A stretch of DNA of 64,000 nt from VXYL01 sp965199875 (GTDB taxonomy: Bacteria > Pseudomonadota > Gammaproteobacteria > Pseudomonadales > Azotimanducaceae), in assembly GCA_965199875.1 (NCBI GenBank), contig OZ241346.1, forward strand, positions 2,604,001 through 2,668,000, read 5' to 3'. This document shows, in pieces, positions 1 to 8,693 of the stretch. Position 1 is the first letter of the stretch. Every line of letters begins with the position of its first letter. The notes under the pieces were generated by a model that did no database searches, was not told the DNA's origin, and worked only from the letters and a program-made list of their open reading frames with translations. Made by a program: the position numbers and the translations under genes.

Positions 1-1031
1 AGCAAGGCGAAGAAGGGGAGCGCCAGCAGCACGGCGACAATGGCCGACCGAGTGACGCTGTAGCGCGACGAGCCGGTCAAGATCGCCTTGGAGGCAACGC
101 GAACCTCGCCGAGGAAGGCGGCGTTCTGCAAGGCGAGCTCGGCTTTCTTGTCGTGCAGTTCCTCCACTGCGGCAGCGGCGGCGTCCCGCTCCAGCTCGAG
201 CCCCGCCAAGGCGCCGTCGGCGGCCTCGATCTGCGCGGCCAAGACGCCGCCGCGGCGCTCCAGATCGGCGATGCGCCGCAGCAGGTCGGTTTGCTGCGAG
301 GGTTCAGCGCCTGCGTCGGCCTGGTTCTTCTCCAACTCGGCAAGCCGCGTTTCGCTGCCGGGCGGCAGCGTGTCCCACAGCTTGGCAACCTGCGCCGCGT
401 TTGCCTCCATCTGCCGAACCAGCGCGCCGGGGTGGTTGTCTGCCAGGAACGCTTCGATCCCGCTTTGCGCTTCGGCAAGGTCGGCTTGCGCCACTTCAAG
501 CCGGGCATCGATGCCGGCAAACACCGCTGGCGGTACGGGCTGGTAGATGCGATTGACGTGCTTGGCGAACTCTTCGGCCCACAGGTCGCCCAGCGCGATG
601 GCGAACTCCGGCGTGTCGGCCGTCGTCGTGATGCGTATGAGTTCGCTGCTGCGGCCGAGATAGGCCATCAGTTCGCCACTCACCCGCGACAGCAGATTCG
701 CGGCGGACGCATTGGGCTTTGCGTCGTCGAGCCGCTCGCGCACGGCTTCTGCAACGCTGCCTTGGCGAACCAGGCCGAGGAAGGTCACGACGGGCGAAAT
801 GGCGACGAGCTGATCCCTAACGAAGACCGGCGCGCGCGGGACGACAACGACGTCCACCGTGGCCCGGTACTCGGGTCGCGCGGCCGACAGTGCTTCGGCG
901 CCAACGCCGGCCAGCACGGCGGCCAGCGCAGTGCCCAGCGCAATCGCCTTCCAGCGCGCCAGCAGCGTTCGCACATGGCGGTTGATGTCCAGGAAGTCCA
1001 CGCCCGTGCTGCCTTGGGAGGGAGACGCCAT
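1..1031 (-). CDS. Wzz-type polysaccharide chain-length determinant (C-terminus cut by window edge)
   Basis: Inner-membrane polysaccharide co-polymerase that would set chain length of a surface polysaccharide. Read on the minus strand from the ATG at 1031, with an in-frame TGA 24 bases upstream, the frame is open to base 1 (343 codons). It shows a short cytoplasmic N-terminus, a first membrane segment at about residues 28-45, a periplasmic domain, a long Ala/Glu-rich coiled coil at about 195-310, and a second membrane segment (SAIVAVLLALPFFAL) at the very edge. This two-TM plus coiled-coil plan is typical of Wzz proteins. It is divergent from a flippase gene 130 bases away, which fits. Only the last residues should be missing. 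Confidence 0.75.
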   Translation of the reverse strand, partial: MASPSQGSTGVDFLDINRHVRTLLARWKAIALGTALAAVLAGVGAEALSAARPEYRATVDVVVVPRAPVFVRDQLVAISPVVTFLGLVRQGSVAEAVRERLDDAKPNASAANLLSRVSGELMAYLGRSSELIRITTTADTPEFAIALGDLWAEEFAKHVNRIYQPVPPAVFAGIDARLEVAQADLAEAQSGIEAFLADNHPGALVRQMEANAAQVAKLWDTLPPGSETRLAELEKNQADAGAEPSQQTDLLRRIADLERRGGVLAAQIEAADGALAGLELERDAAAAAVEELHDKKAELALQNAAFLGEVRVASKAILTGSSRYSVTRSAIVAVLLALPFFAL

Positions 1032-1160
1032 TGCCGTTGTCGGTCGCCTGCTTCAGCGCTGATTGCGCGATGATAGCGTGTTTGGAGTACCGTGAAGCGA
1101 CGCATGTGAACGGCATGAACGGCATGAATGGCGAGCCGTCGCATCTAGCCGCTCGGCGCT

Positions 1161-2789
1161 GTGCTAATGTTCCGCTTCACGAGTGACGCGGTGCCCCGAA
1201 GGAAGCGCTTGACAGCCATGCGCACGGGCCGTGGCGAGGCAAGGACTGCCGCCAGCCCCAGTTCAGACCCCGGCGACCGCAGCACGGCCGACGCCAATCC
1301 ACGGTCGCCAGCGGCCAAGTCGTTGTCGGCGGCGGCGTTGCACGGCGCCATCTGGAACGCCGCCCAGTCGTTCCTCAACAAGCTGGTGACGCTGGTGGCG
1401 ACTTTCGCCATCGCCTTCTTCCTGTCGCCCGACGACTACGGCGTTGCCGCGACCGCCCTGGCAGTAGCGGCGGCGTTGTCGCTCTTCCCGCCCGAGGTGA
1501 TGGCGGACGTGCTGATCGCCCACCCGGGACGACACCGTCTGCTGGCCGCGAGTGCGCGTCGCCTGGCGTTGGCGGCGGCTGGGATCAGCGCCCTTGCCAC
1601 TTGGCTGGCCATTCCACTGGTGGTTGTCGTCTACGACGAGTATCCGCCGATGTGGCTGGCCGCCCTGCTCGCCGCGCTGGCCTTGCGCCCTCTGTGCATG
1701 GCGGTTGCCGTGGCGCCGCTCTCGGCCATGCGCCAGCGCTTGCAGTTTCGTCGAATCGCCGTGATCGACGGCGCCACGCAGTTCCTCGCAACCCTGCTCT
1801 CGGTGGGCTGCGCGGCGCTGGGCGCCAGGGCCGCGTCGCTGGTCGCGCCGCAACTGTTCAACCAGCTGGCCAGGGCCGTCTGCTACCTGCGCTTGGGCAC
1901 CATCGACCGGCAGCGCGGCTACCGGCGCAAGGTGGCGGCCGTACTGCTGCGCAGCTACCTGCCAGCATCGGCGGCGCAATACGTCCACAACGTGTTGGTG
2001 CTGATGGAAGTCGTGGTCCTCGGCTATCTGGCGGGAGAGCGCGAGGCTGGTCTGTTCGCGCTTGCCTACCTGCTCGCCACCCAGGCCAACGTGATGATCG
2101 CCGGCAGGATCAGCATGGTGCTGCAATCCGTCTTTGGCCATCTGCAAGAGGATCCGTCGCGCCACGCGGAGGGGTTTCTGCGTGCGCAACGGGTTCTCGC
2201 CGCCGCCTGCGTGCCGATCTGCCTGCTGCAGGCGGCCTTCGCGGCGCCGTTGTTCGACTTGGCGCTGGCCGACAAGTGGCAGCCCGCCGTGCCGGTGTTT
2301 CAGGCTTTGAGTCTGTCCCAGGCGTTCTATTTCGCCTTCGGGCCCTGCATGGCGGCGCTCAAGTCGCAAGGCCGTTTCAACGCTCTGCTCGGCTGGCAGG
2401 GGTTGCAGATGCTGGTTTCTCTGCCGGCATTCTGGTTTGGCGCCCGGCAGGGCGGCGCCTTCGGCATTGCCGTCGCCAGCTTGGCCATGTGGTCGATCAG
2501 CGTGCTGGCGGGCATGTCGCTTTGCCTGCGCTTGCGGGCGGCCGGAGATTGGATGCAGGTGGCAGGCGTCTTCGTTCGGCCCTGGCTGGTGGGTTTGCCC
2601 GTTGCGGCCGTCGCGCTGCTGGCCGTGCAGTGGCTGGATGGCGCGGGCACGCTGGGCGATGTCGTTTCGCTCTGCGTCGTCGCGCCGGCGCTGTTTGCGG
2701 TTGCCGTGCTGGCGACCCGCCGCGTCAGCTCGGAGTTTCGCGCCGTCACCGATTCCATGTGGCGCTCGCTGCGGGGCGCTTGGCGATGA
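1161..2789 (+). CDS. Polysaccharide flippase (Wzx/MATE-like, oligosaccharide exporter family)
   Basis: Predicted polytopic inner-membrane protein that would flip a lipid-linked glycan across the membrane. About 12-14 hydrophobic helices run from roughly residue 60 to the end, with the family-typical early segment FLSPDDYGVAATALAVAAAL. The first ~55 residues are polar and Arg/Ala-rich. The frame begins with GTG at 1161, but ATG at 1167 or 1218 is equally possible and the latter gives a more usual N-terminus. It heads a rightward polysaccharide group (flippase, amidotransferase, glycosyltransferase, methyltransferase) and is divergent from wzz. Which glycan it moves cannot be told from sequence. 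Confidence 0.8.
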   Translation: MLMFRFTSDAVPRRKRLTAMRTGRGEARTAASPSSDPGDRSTADANPRSPAAKSLSAAALHGAIWNAAQSFLNKLVTLVATFAIAFFLSPDDYGVAATALAVAAALSLFPPEVMADVLIAHPGRHRLLAASARRLALAAAGISALATWLAIPLVVVVYDEYPPMWLAALLAALALRPLCMAVAVAPLSAMRQRLQFRRIAVIDGATQFLATLLSVGCAALGARAASLVAPQLFNQLARAVCYLRLGTIDRQRGYRRKVAAVLLRSYLPASAAQYVHNVLVLMEVVVLGYLAGEREAGLFALAYLLATQANVMIAGRISMVLQSVFGHLQEDPSRHAEGFLRAQRVLAAACVPICLLQAAFAAPLFDLALADKWQPAVPVFQALSLSQAFYFAFGPCMAALKSQGRFNALLGWQGLQMLVSLPAFWFGARQGGAFGIAVASLAMWSISVLAGMSLCLRLRAAGDWMQVAGVFVRPWLVGLPVAAVALLAVQWLDGAGTLGDVVSLCVVAPALFAVAVLATRRVSSEFRAVTDSMWRSLRGAWR

Positions 2790-2838
2790 CGCGAAGCGTC
2801 CGGCGAAGCGCCGCTGGTCTTGCTGGAGTGAAGCGACC

Positions 2839-4680
2839 GTGTGCGGCATAGCCGGCATCTACGCCCTGCCGGGCGCCAGGCCGGTGCTGCGCCGCGAACT
2901 GACGGCGATGCTTGCGACCATGCCGCATCGGGGCCCGGATGCGTCGGGCGCGTGGCTGGACGACGGCGGCGTCGGCCTGGCACACGTTCGGCTGGCCATC
3001 ATCGATCTGGACGCGGCGAGCAATCAGCCCTTCGAGTCCGCCGACGGGGAACTGGTGCTCACCTACAACGGGGAGATCTTCAACTACCTGGAACTGCGCG
3101 ACGAACTGAAGGGCCTTGGGCACCGGTTCCGCACCCGGTCGGATACGGAAGTGCTGCTGGCGGCCTATCGGCAGTGGGGGCGGGACGTCTGCGCCCGCTT
3201 GAACGGCATGTGGGCGTTCGCCATCTACGACCGGCGCAGCGACACGCTGTTCTGTTCCCGGGATCGATTCGGCATCAAGCCGTTCTACTACGCCGTGGTC
3301 GATGGTCGGCTGCTGTTCGCGTCCGAAGTCAAGGCGCTGCTGGCGGTTTGCCGGCAGCTGGCCCGAATCGATCCCGCCGCGGTGTCGAAGCTGCTGCGCG
3401 CCGGCGTCGCGGCGGGCGCCGAGCACTTCTGCCTCGGCGTCAGGCGGCTTGCCGCGGCGCACAACATGGTGGCGACGCGGCGCGGAACGGCTGCGCCGCA
3501 GCGCTATTGGGACTATCCCACGCACGTCGATCGCCGGACGACCTTCGAGGACGCTTGCGAGCGCTTTCGCGAGCTGTTGGTCGATGCGATCCGGCTGAGA
3601 ATGCGCAGCGACGTGCCGGTCGGCACCATGCTCTCCGGGGGCTTGGACTCTTCCTCCATCGTCGGCCTGCTGCGTACCTTCCACGATGGCGAACATCGCG
3701 CCTTCACGGCTCGGTTCGACGATGCGGAGTACGACGAGTCCAGGATCGCTGCGGGTTTCGCGAAGGAACTCGGCCTCGTCCACCACCGCATCGAATCGCC
3801 CCTCGGCCGTTTCCTGCCAACCCTCGACCGCGTCGTCCGCCACATGGAGGGGCCGACCGCCACCCCCGCGGTGCTGCCGCTCTGGCACATCATGGCCGCT
3901 GCCTGCAAGCACATCGTGGTGGCGCTCGACGGCCAGGGGTCGGACGAACTGCTTGGCGGCTATCACCATTTCTTCGCCCCGTCGGCCATCGTCGACGCGG
4001 TTCGCGGCGGGCGCTGGGCACAGGTGGTGCAGCACTTTCGCTGGTTGAGCCGAAACGCCGGCGCGTGGCGCGGCGGCATGTACCTTGCACGATCCGTGGT
4101 TCCCTCGGCGCACCTCGCCTGGCGGCGCCTGCGGGGGGACGAAACGGTCTACGCGGGTTGTCTTGCCGGGGGGCCGGACCGCCAGGCGGATCGCCAGGAC
4201 GCGCCACGCCACGAAGAAGCACTGGCCAGGGCCCTGCGGCGGCGGCACGAAGGCGGCCTGCAAACGCTCCTGCACTACGGCGACGCCATCTCCATGGCGC
4301 ATTCGATCGAAACCCGGCTGCCGTTCATGGACTACCGCCTGGTCGAGTTCGTCTTTTCGCTGCCCGGCGAGTTCAAGGTGCGCTCCGGCAACGGCAAGGC
4401 GCTGCTGCGCGAGTCGGTGCGGGAAGTGGTGCCCCGGGGCGTCGCGGACAGTCCGCGCAAACGAGGCTTCCCGGTGCCCATCCGCGAGTGGTTTCGCGAC
4501 CAGCCGGAGGAGACGGTGCATCCGGTTCTGCTGACCGACGAATGCCGGCGCCGCGGCCTGCTCGACCCGAAGGCGCTGCGCCGGGCCCTCGAACGGCATC
4601 GATCCGGCAAGGTCGATCTCAGCAATCAGATCTTTCGCTGGCTGACGCTGGAACTCTGGTGTCGGCAGGTGCTGGACTAG
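2839..4680 (+). CDS. asnB: Glutamine-dependent asparagine synthase-like amidotransferase
   Basis: 613 residues with the full AsnB plan. An N-terminal class II glutaminase domain begins immediately after the start with the catalytic Cys2 (GTG-TGC-GGC, read M-C-G-I-A-G) and includes HRGPD and YNGEIFNY. The C-terminal synthetase domain has the PP-loop LSGGLDSSS near residue 265 and DGQGSDELLGGY near 365. The GTG start is fixed by the requirement for Cys at position 2 and by a GGAG eight bases upstream; an upstream extension is not credible. AsnB paralogues inside surface-polysaccharide loci often amidate sugar carboxylates, so the substrate here may be a glycan rather than aspartate; that is inference. 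Confidence 0.9.
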   Translation: MCGIAGIYALPGARPVLRRELTAMLATMPHRGPDASGAWLDDGGVGLAHVRLAIIDLDAASNQPFESADGELVLTYNGEIFNYLELRDELKGLGHRFRTRSDTEVLLAAYRQWGRDVCARLNGMWAFAIYDRRSDTLFCSRDRFGIKPFYYAVVDGRLLFASEVKALLAVCRQLARIDPAAVSKLLRAGVAAGAEHFCLGVRRLAAAHNMVATRRGTAAPQRYWDYPTHVDRRTTFEDACERFRELLVDAIRLRMRSDVPVGTMLSGGLDSSSIVGLLRTFHDGEHRAFTARFDDAEYDESRIAAGFAKELGLVHHRIESPLGRFLPTLDRVVRHMEGPTATPAVLPLWHIMAAACKHIVVALDGQGSDELLGGYHHFFAPSAIVDAVRGGRWAQVVQHFRWLSRNAGAWRGGMYLARSVVPSAHLAWRRLRGDETVYAGCLAGGPDRQADRQDAPRHEEALARALRRRHEGGLQTLLHYGDAISMAHSIETRLPFMDYRLVEFVFSLPGEFKVRSGNGKALLRESVREVVPRGVADSPRKRGFPVPIREWFRDQPEETVHPVLLTDECRRRGLLDPKALRRALERHRSGKVDLSNQIFRWLTLELWCRQVLD

Positions 4681-4733
4681 GGCCGCGACCGCACCCTACA
4701 CTTTGCGCCCTCGGTGCCGTCAAGGATGCATTC

Positions 4734-5798
4734 TTGAAGCGAGTTCTCATTCTGCAGAATGTCATTCCGTGGTACCGAAAGGCCGTCTACAACGGTTTGG
4801 CCAAAGACTACGACGTCACCGTTGCGCATTCCGGGTCGCCCGTCCTGGAAGCCGACGACCACTTCCGCGAGCTGGTGGTCGATGCGCGCGCCCTGGGGCC
4901 GTTCGTGTTGCAGCAAGGAGTCTCCGGCGTGCTGGCAGGGGGCGGCTTCGACGTCGTCGTCTCCATGCTGGACCCGCGTTGGCTGGCGCACGTCCTGCCG
5001 GCGATGCGGCGCCGGCGAACCGCGCGCTGGGTGTTCTGGGGGCCAGGCTACGGTCGCAGCGGTCTGGCGAACCGGCTGCGCGACGCGCTCGCGCAGCGCG
5101 CCGACGGCCTGCTTCTGTACAGTTCCACCCACGTTGGCGAACTGGTGCGCCGGGGAACGCCGCAGGAGAGGATATTCATCGCGCCGAATACCCTTCATGT
5201 ACCCGACCACGGAGATCACAGTGCCGATCGAAAGTCGAGCTTGCTGTTCATGGGAGTATTCCAGAAGCGCAAACGGCTCGATCTGCTCATTGAGACGTTT
5301 GCGCGCGTGGTGGGCGAGCTGCCGCCCGACACCAAGCTGGAAATCGTGGGCAGTACGCCAGCGCGCAACTTCGGCAAGTTCAAGATCGAGTTGGAGTCGG
5401 CTTCCGTTCTTCGAGAAATGGTGCAGGGAGCGCGGCTGGGCGAGCGGGTGATCTTCCACGGCGACGTATGGGCCAACCACCGGCCGTTCTTCTCCCGAGC
5501 GTACGCCTGGGTATCTCCAGGGCATGTGGGGCTGAGCGCACTGCAAAGCATGGCCTACGGCATTCCGGTGATTACCCACGCCCGGGCGTCGGAACATCCG
5601 ATCGAGTTCGAGAATCTACGCCACGGCGTCAACAGTCTGCTCTACGACGCGGACGACGAGTTGGCAGACGCTTTGTTGTCGATCTGCAACACCCCTGGGC
5701 TGTGCGAAGAGCTCGGCGCCAATGCCTATCGGCACTATTCAACGGCAAGAACGCTCGACGTGATGCTGGACGGATATCGTCGGGCGATTGAAGGGTAG
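4734..5798 (+). CDS. Glycosyltransferase, GT4-like (GT-B fold)
   Basis: 354-residue cytosolic glycosyltransferase that would add a sugar to the lipid-linked repeat unit. The C-terminal half carries GT4 features: FMGVFQKRKRLDLLIETF near residue 165, LEIVGS, VIFHGDV, then SALQSMAYGIPVITH and an acidic patch (SEHPIEFEN) in the nucleotide-sugar site. The start is taken as TTG at 4734 because AAGGA lies eight bases upstream and the following MKRVLILQN-like stretch is the first beta strand; the frame is open far upstream only as an artefact of GC bias. It follows asnB by 53 bases and precedes a methyltransferase by 8 bases. Confidence 0.82.
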   Translation: MKRVLILQNVIPWYRKAVYNGLAKDYDVTVAHSGSPVLEADDHFRELVVDARALGPFVLQQGVSGVLAGGGFDVVVSMLDPRWLAHVLPAMRRRRTARWVFWGPGYGRSGLANRLRDALAQRADGLLLYSSTHVGELVRRGTPQERIFIAPNTLHVPDHGDHSADRKSSLLFMGVFQKRKRLDLLIETFARVVGELPPDTKLEIVGSTPARNFGKFKIELESASVLREMVQGARLGERVIFHGDVWANHRPFFSRAYAWVSPGHVGLSALQSMAYGIPVITHARASEHPIEFENLRHGVNSLLYDADDELADALLSICNTPGLCEELGANAYRHYSTARTLDVMLDGYRRAIEG

Positions 5799-5806
5799 CC
5801 GGCAAG

Positions 5807-6589
5807 ATGGATCGTCGGACGTTCTATACGGACCACTGGAAGCACATCGACGAAGAGCGCATCGCCCGCTACGAGCGAATGTTCGAATGGCGGGAAGGCA
5901 GCGGGGCGCTGCTGGCCGATGCGGACCTCAAGCCCGGGCAGCGCGTGCTGGACTTCGGCTCGGGGCCGGGCTTCATGGCCCTCGCCTTGGCGGACATGGT
6001 CGGCGACGACGGCCACGTGCATGGCGTCGACATCAACGCCCGTTTCATCCGGGACGCCACGAGGCGGGCGGCGGGCCGCGCCAACGTCGCCTTTCATCAC
6101 CTCCGCGACGGGCGCCTTCCCCTGCCGGAAGGCAGCGTCGATCGTGCGGTGTCCAAGAACGTGCTCGAGTACGTGCCGGACGTCGACGCCACGCTTGCCG
6201 AGATCAAGCGCGTGCTGGCGCCGGGAGGCCGCATCCACATCATCGACAGCGACTGGGGGTTCGTGGTCGTCGAACCCTGGGGCAAGGCCGGCGTCGAGCG
6301 CTTCTTCGCTGCCGCCGGAGTGGCGTTCAAGGAACCGAACATCGGCCGCAGATTGTCCGGCCTGCTGACGCAGCACGGCTTTCGCAACGTGCGCCTGCGC
6401 GTCGCCGCCGGCGCGGACCAGGACGGCCGGGCGCTGCCGATGCTGCGCAACATGCGCGGCTACATCGAAGCCGGCGGCGCGATGCCCGCCGCCGAAGCGG
6501 ACGCGATGCTGCAACAGGCCGCGGACGCCGTGGACCGCGGCCGCTATCTGTTCGTCCTGCCGCAGTTCGTGGCGACTGCGGACGTCTAG
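5807..6589 (+). CDS. Class I SAM-dependent methyltransferase
   Basis: 260 residues with a clear Rossmann methyltransferase core: motif I VLDFGSGPGFMA near residue 47, an acidic residue ending strand 2 (HGVDIN), motif IV VSKNVLEYVPD near 120 and IKRVLAPGGRIHI. It resembles UbiE/Methyltransf_11 enzymes that act on small molecules. Only eight bases separate it from the glycosyltransferase, so it probably belongs to the polysaccharide operon and could methylate the glycan or its lipid carrier; a role in quinone or lipid metabolism is the alternative. The next gene (acyl-CoA dehydrogenase) is 48 bases downstream. Confidence 0.78.
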   Translation: MDRRTFYTDHWKHIDEERIARYERMFEWREGSGALLADADLKPGQRVLDFGSGPGFMALALADMVGDDGHVHGVDINARFIRDATRRAAGRANVAFHHLRDGRLPLPEGSVDRAVSKNVLEYVPDVDATLAEIKRVLAPGGRIHIIDSDWGFVVVEPWGKAGVERFFAAAGVAFKEPNIGRRLSGLLTQHGFRNVRLRVAAGADQDGRALPMLRNMRGYIEAGGAMPAAEADAMLQQAADAVDRGRYLFVLPQFVATADV

Positions 6590-6637
6590 GCGTTCGCGCT
6601 ATGCTTCGCCCGTTCGACGCAACAGCGGGGTTCGCAC

Positions 6638-7864
6638 ATGGCCATCGACTTCACCTTTCCGCCGGAAGTTGAGGATGCGCGCCTCTTGGTGCGCAAGTTC
6701 ATGGCCGACGTGGCGCGGCCGAAGATGGCGGAGCTCGGCGCCCGCCGCGCTTCCGGCGACGAGTGGCGGCAAGCCGTCAAGGATCTGCGGCAGAGCGCCC
6801 GGGATCGGGGCCTCTGGGCGCCGCACATGCCGGAAGCGTGGGGCGGCATGGGCCTCGGCGTCACCGCGGTGGCGGCGATGTCCGCGGAAGCCGTGAAGAC
6901 CAACATGGGGCCGTATCTCATCAACTGCCAGGCGCCGGACGAAGGCAACATGCACACGCTGCTGCACTTCGGCACCGAGGAGCAGAAGGAGAAATGGCTG
7001 CAACCACTGTGCGAGGGCACCATGCGCTCGTGCTTCTCCATGACCGAGCCGGAAGTGGCCGGTTCCGACCCCACGCAGATACAGACCAGCGCCGTGCGCG
7101 ACGGCGACGAGTGGGTGATCAACGGCCACAAGTGGTTCACCTCGGGCGCCCACGGCGCGGACTTCGCCATCGTCATCGCCAAGACGGACCCGGACGCCGC
7201 CATCGCCCAGGCGCGCAACAGCGCCTTCATCGTGCCCACCAGCACGCCTGGGTTCGAGATCGTCCGCGACGTTTCCACCATGGGCGGAGGCGGCGGACAT
7301 CCGGAGATTCGCTACACCAATGTGCGCGTGCCCCACGCCAACATGCTCGGCGAGCAGGGCGGCGGCCACAAGCTCGGCCAGGTGCGCCTGGGGCCCGCCC
7401 GCCTCGCCCACTGCATGCGCTGGCTGGGCACCATCGAACAGGCGCTGGAGATGCTCGTGGACCGGGCGCAGAAGCGCTACGCCCACGGCTCGCTCCTATC
7501 CGAGAAGCAGGGCATCCAGTGGATGATGGCGGAGAGTGCGCTGGAACTGTACGCCTCCAAGCTCATGGTGCTGCACGCGGCGTACAAGATCGAAAACGGC
7601 ATGGACTTCCGCGCCGAGGTCTCCATGGCCAAGCACCACGTGGCGAACACGCTGTGGAAGACGGTGGATCGAGCGTTGCAGGTTCACGGCGCCTTGGGCT
7701 ATTCCAACGATTCGCCGCTGGCGCAGATGCTCATTCAGGCGCGCTGGTCGCGCATTGCCGACGGCTCCGACGAAGTGCATCTCATGCGCATCGCCGAGAT
7801 GGTGATGCGCTCCTACAACGAAACCGGCAGCGTCAACCACGCGGTTGGCGATCTGCCGCTCTAG
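6638..7864 (+). CDS. Acyl-CoA dehydrogenase family flavoprotein
   Basis: 408 residues covering the three ACAD domains: helical N-terminus, middle beta domain with CFSMTEPEVAGSDPTQIQT and GHKWFTSGA (FAD-binding signature), and the C-terminal helical domain with QVHGALGYSNDSPLAQM. The length and the sequence around TEPEVAGSDP resemble the ACAD10/11-like branch, which acts on atypical acyl-CoAs. It would oxidise an acyl-CoA to the enoyl-CoA with FAD and ETF. An enoyl-CoA hydratase follows after 29 bases, the natural next step in beta-oxidation. The substrate is not determinable here. Confidence 0.9.
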   Translation: MAIDFTFPPEVEDARLLVRKFMADVARPKMAELGARRASGDEWRQAVKDLRQSARDRGLWAPHMPEAWGGMGLGVTAVAAMSAEAVKTNMGPYLINCQAPDEGNMHTLLHFGTEEQKEKWLQPLCEGTMRSCFSMTEPEVAGSDPTQIQTSAVRDGDEWVINGHKWFTSGAHGADFAIVIAKTDPDAAIAQARNSAFIVPTSTPGFEIVRDVSTMGGGGGHPEIRYTNVRVPHANMLGEQGGGHKLGQVRLGPARLAHCMRWLGTIEQALEMLVDRAQKRYAHGSLLSEKQGIQWMMAESALELYASKLMVLHAAYKIENGMDFRAEVSMAKHHVANTLWKTVDRALQVHGALGYSNDSPLAQMLIQARWSRIADGSDEVHLMRIAEMVMRSYNETGSVNHAVGDLPL

Positions 7865-7893
7865 CCACACGACCAACGCCCAAGAGGCCTTCC

Positions 7894-8646
7894 ATGCTGA
7901 CGATCACCAACCAGGGCCGCGTCAGGACGGCCGCGCTGAACCGTCCGGAGGCGCTCAACGCCTTCAACAAGCGCCAGTTCGACGAAGTGGCCGAGGCGTT
8001 CCTCGGTGCCGAGCAGGACGACGACTGCCGGGTTCTGGTGCTCACCGGCACCGGTCGTGCCTTCAGCGCCGGCGCCGATCTCGGCCCGACGACGGACTAC
8101 CAGCCGGTGCATGGCCTCGACGGCATGCTGCACGCCATCGTCGACTTCCCCAAGCCCTTCGTGCTGGCCATCAACGGTCTCGGCGTCGGCATCGGCGCCA
8201 CGCTCGCCGGCCTTGCGGACTTCGTCTTCATGGCCGAGAGCGCCCGCCTGCGCTGTCCCTTCTCGACCCTCGGCCTGGTCGCCGAAGCTGGCAGCACGCG
8301 CACCTTCCCGGCGCTGCTCGGTCGCCAGCAGGCAATGTGGTTTCTCATGGCGTCCGAGTGGCTGAGCGCGGCGCAATGCAAGGACGCCGGCCTGGCGCTG
8401 GACGTGTTCCCGGACGATGGCTTCATGGATGCGGTTGGCGAGAAGGCCGGCCACTTGGCCGCGCTGCCGCCGGAGTCGCTCGTCGCCGCCAAGCGCCTCA
8501 TCGTCGACGCTGCCGAGCGTGAACGCTTGAAGAACGTGATCGCCGCCGAGAACGCAGCCTTGGCGAAACTCTCCGGCGGCCCGGCGAATCGGGAGGCCGT
8601 CGCCGCGTTCCGCGAAAAACGCCAGGCGGACTTCTCCAACCTCTAG
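7894..8646 (+). CDS. Enoyl-CoA hydratase/isomerase family protein
   Basis: 250-residue crotonase-fold protein. The N-terminus reads NRPEALNAFN; the oxyanion-hole segment AFSAGADL near residue 58 and the second NGLGVGIGATLAGLADFVF near 95 are typical. It would hydrate or isomerise a trans-2-enoyl-CoA. The ATG at 7894 is chosen because it directly precedes the conserved first strand and follows a GAGG-like site. It sits 29 bases after the acyl-CoA dehydrogenase and 47 bases before an amidase, forming a probable catabolic operon. Catalytic Glu residues are not unambiguous by eye, so isomerase or hydrolase activity remains possible. Confidence 0.88.
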   Translation: MLTITNQGRVRTAALNRPEALNAFNKRQFDEVAEAFLGAEQDDDCRVLVLTGTGRAFSAGADLGPTTDYQPVHGLDGMLHAIVDFPKPFVLAINGLGVGIGATLAGLADFVFMAESARLRCPFSTLGLVAEAGSTRTFPALLGRQQAMWFLMASEWLSAAQCKDAGLALDVFPDDGFMDAVGEKAGHLAALPPESLVAAKRLIVDAAERERLKNVIAAENAALAKLSGGPANREAVAAFREKRQADFSNL

Positions 8647-8693
8647 CACGCGCCGCGCCGGCGACTTGAGGCGATCTCGAACCACGAGGCACC

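Noticed and set aside
153..1073. Long plus-strand open frame opposite the Wzz gene
   Set aside because: It mirrors the minus-strand coiled-coil gene; the translation is Arg/Gln/Gly-rich without domains, as expected for the antisense of GC-rich coding DNA.
1100..1135. Triple GAACGGCAT-type short tandem repeat upstream of the flippase gene
   Set aside because: Three 9-base units only, with no sign of an array, operator symmetry or coding effect.
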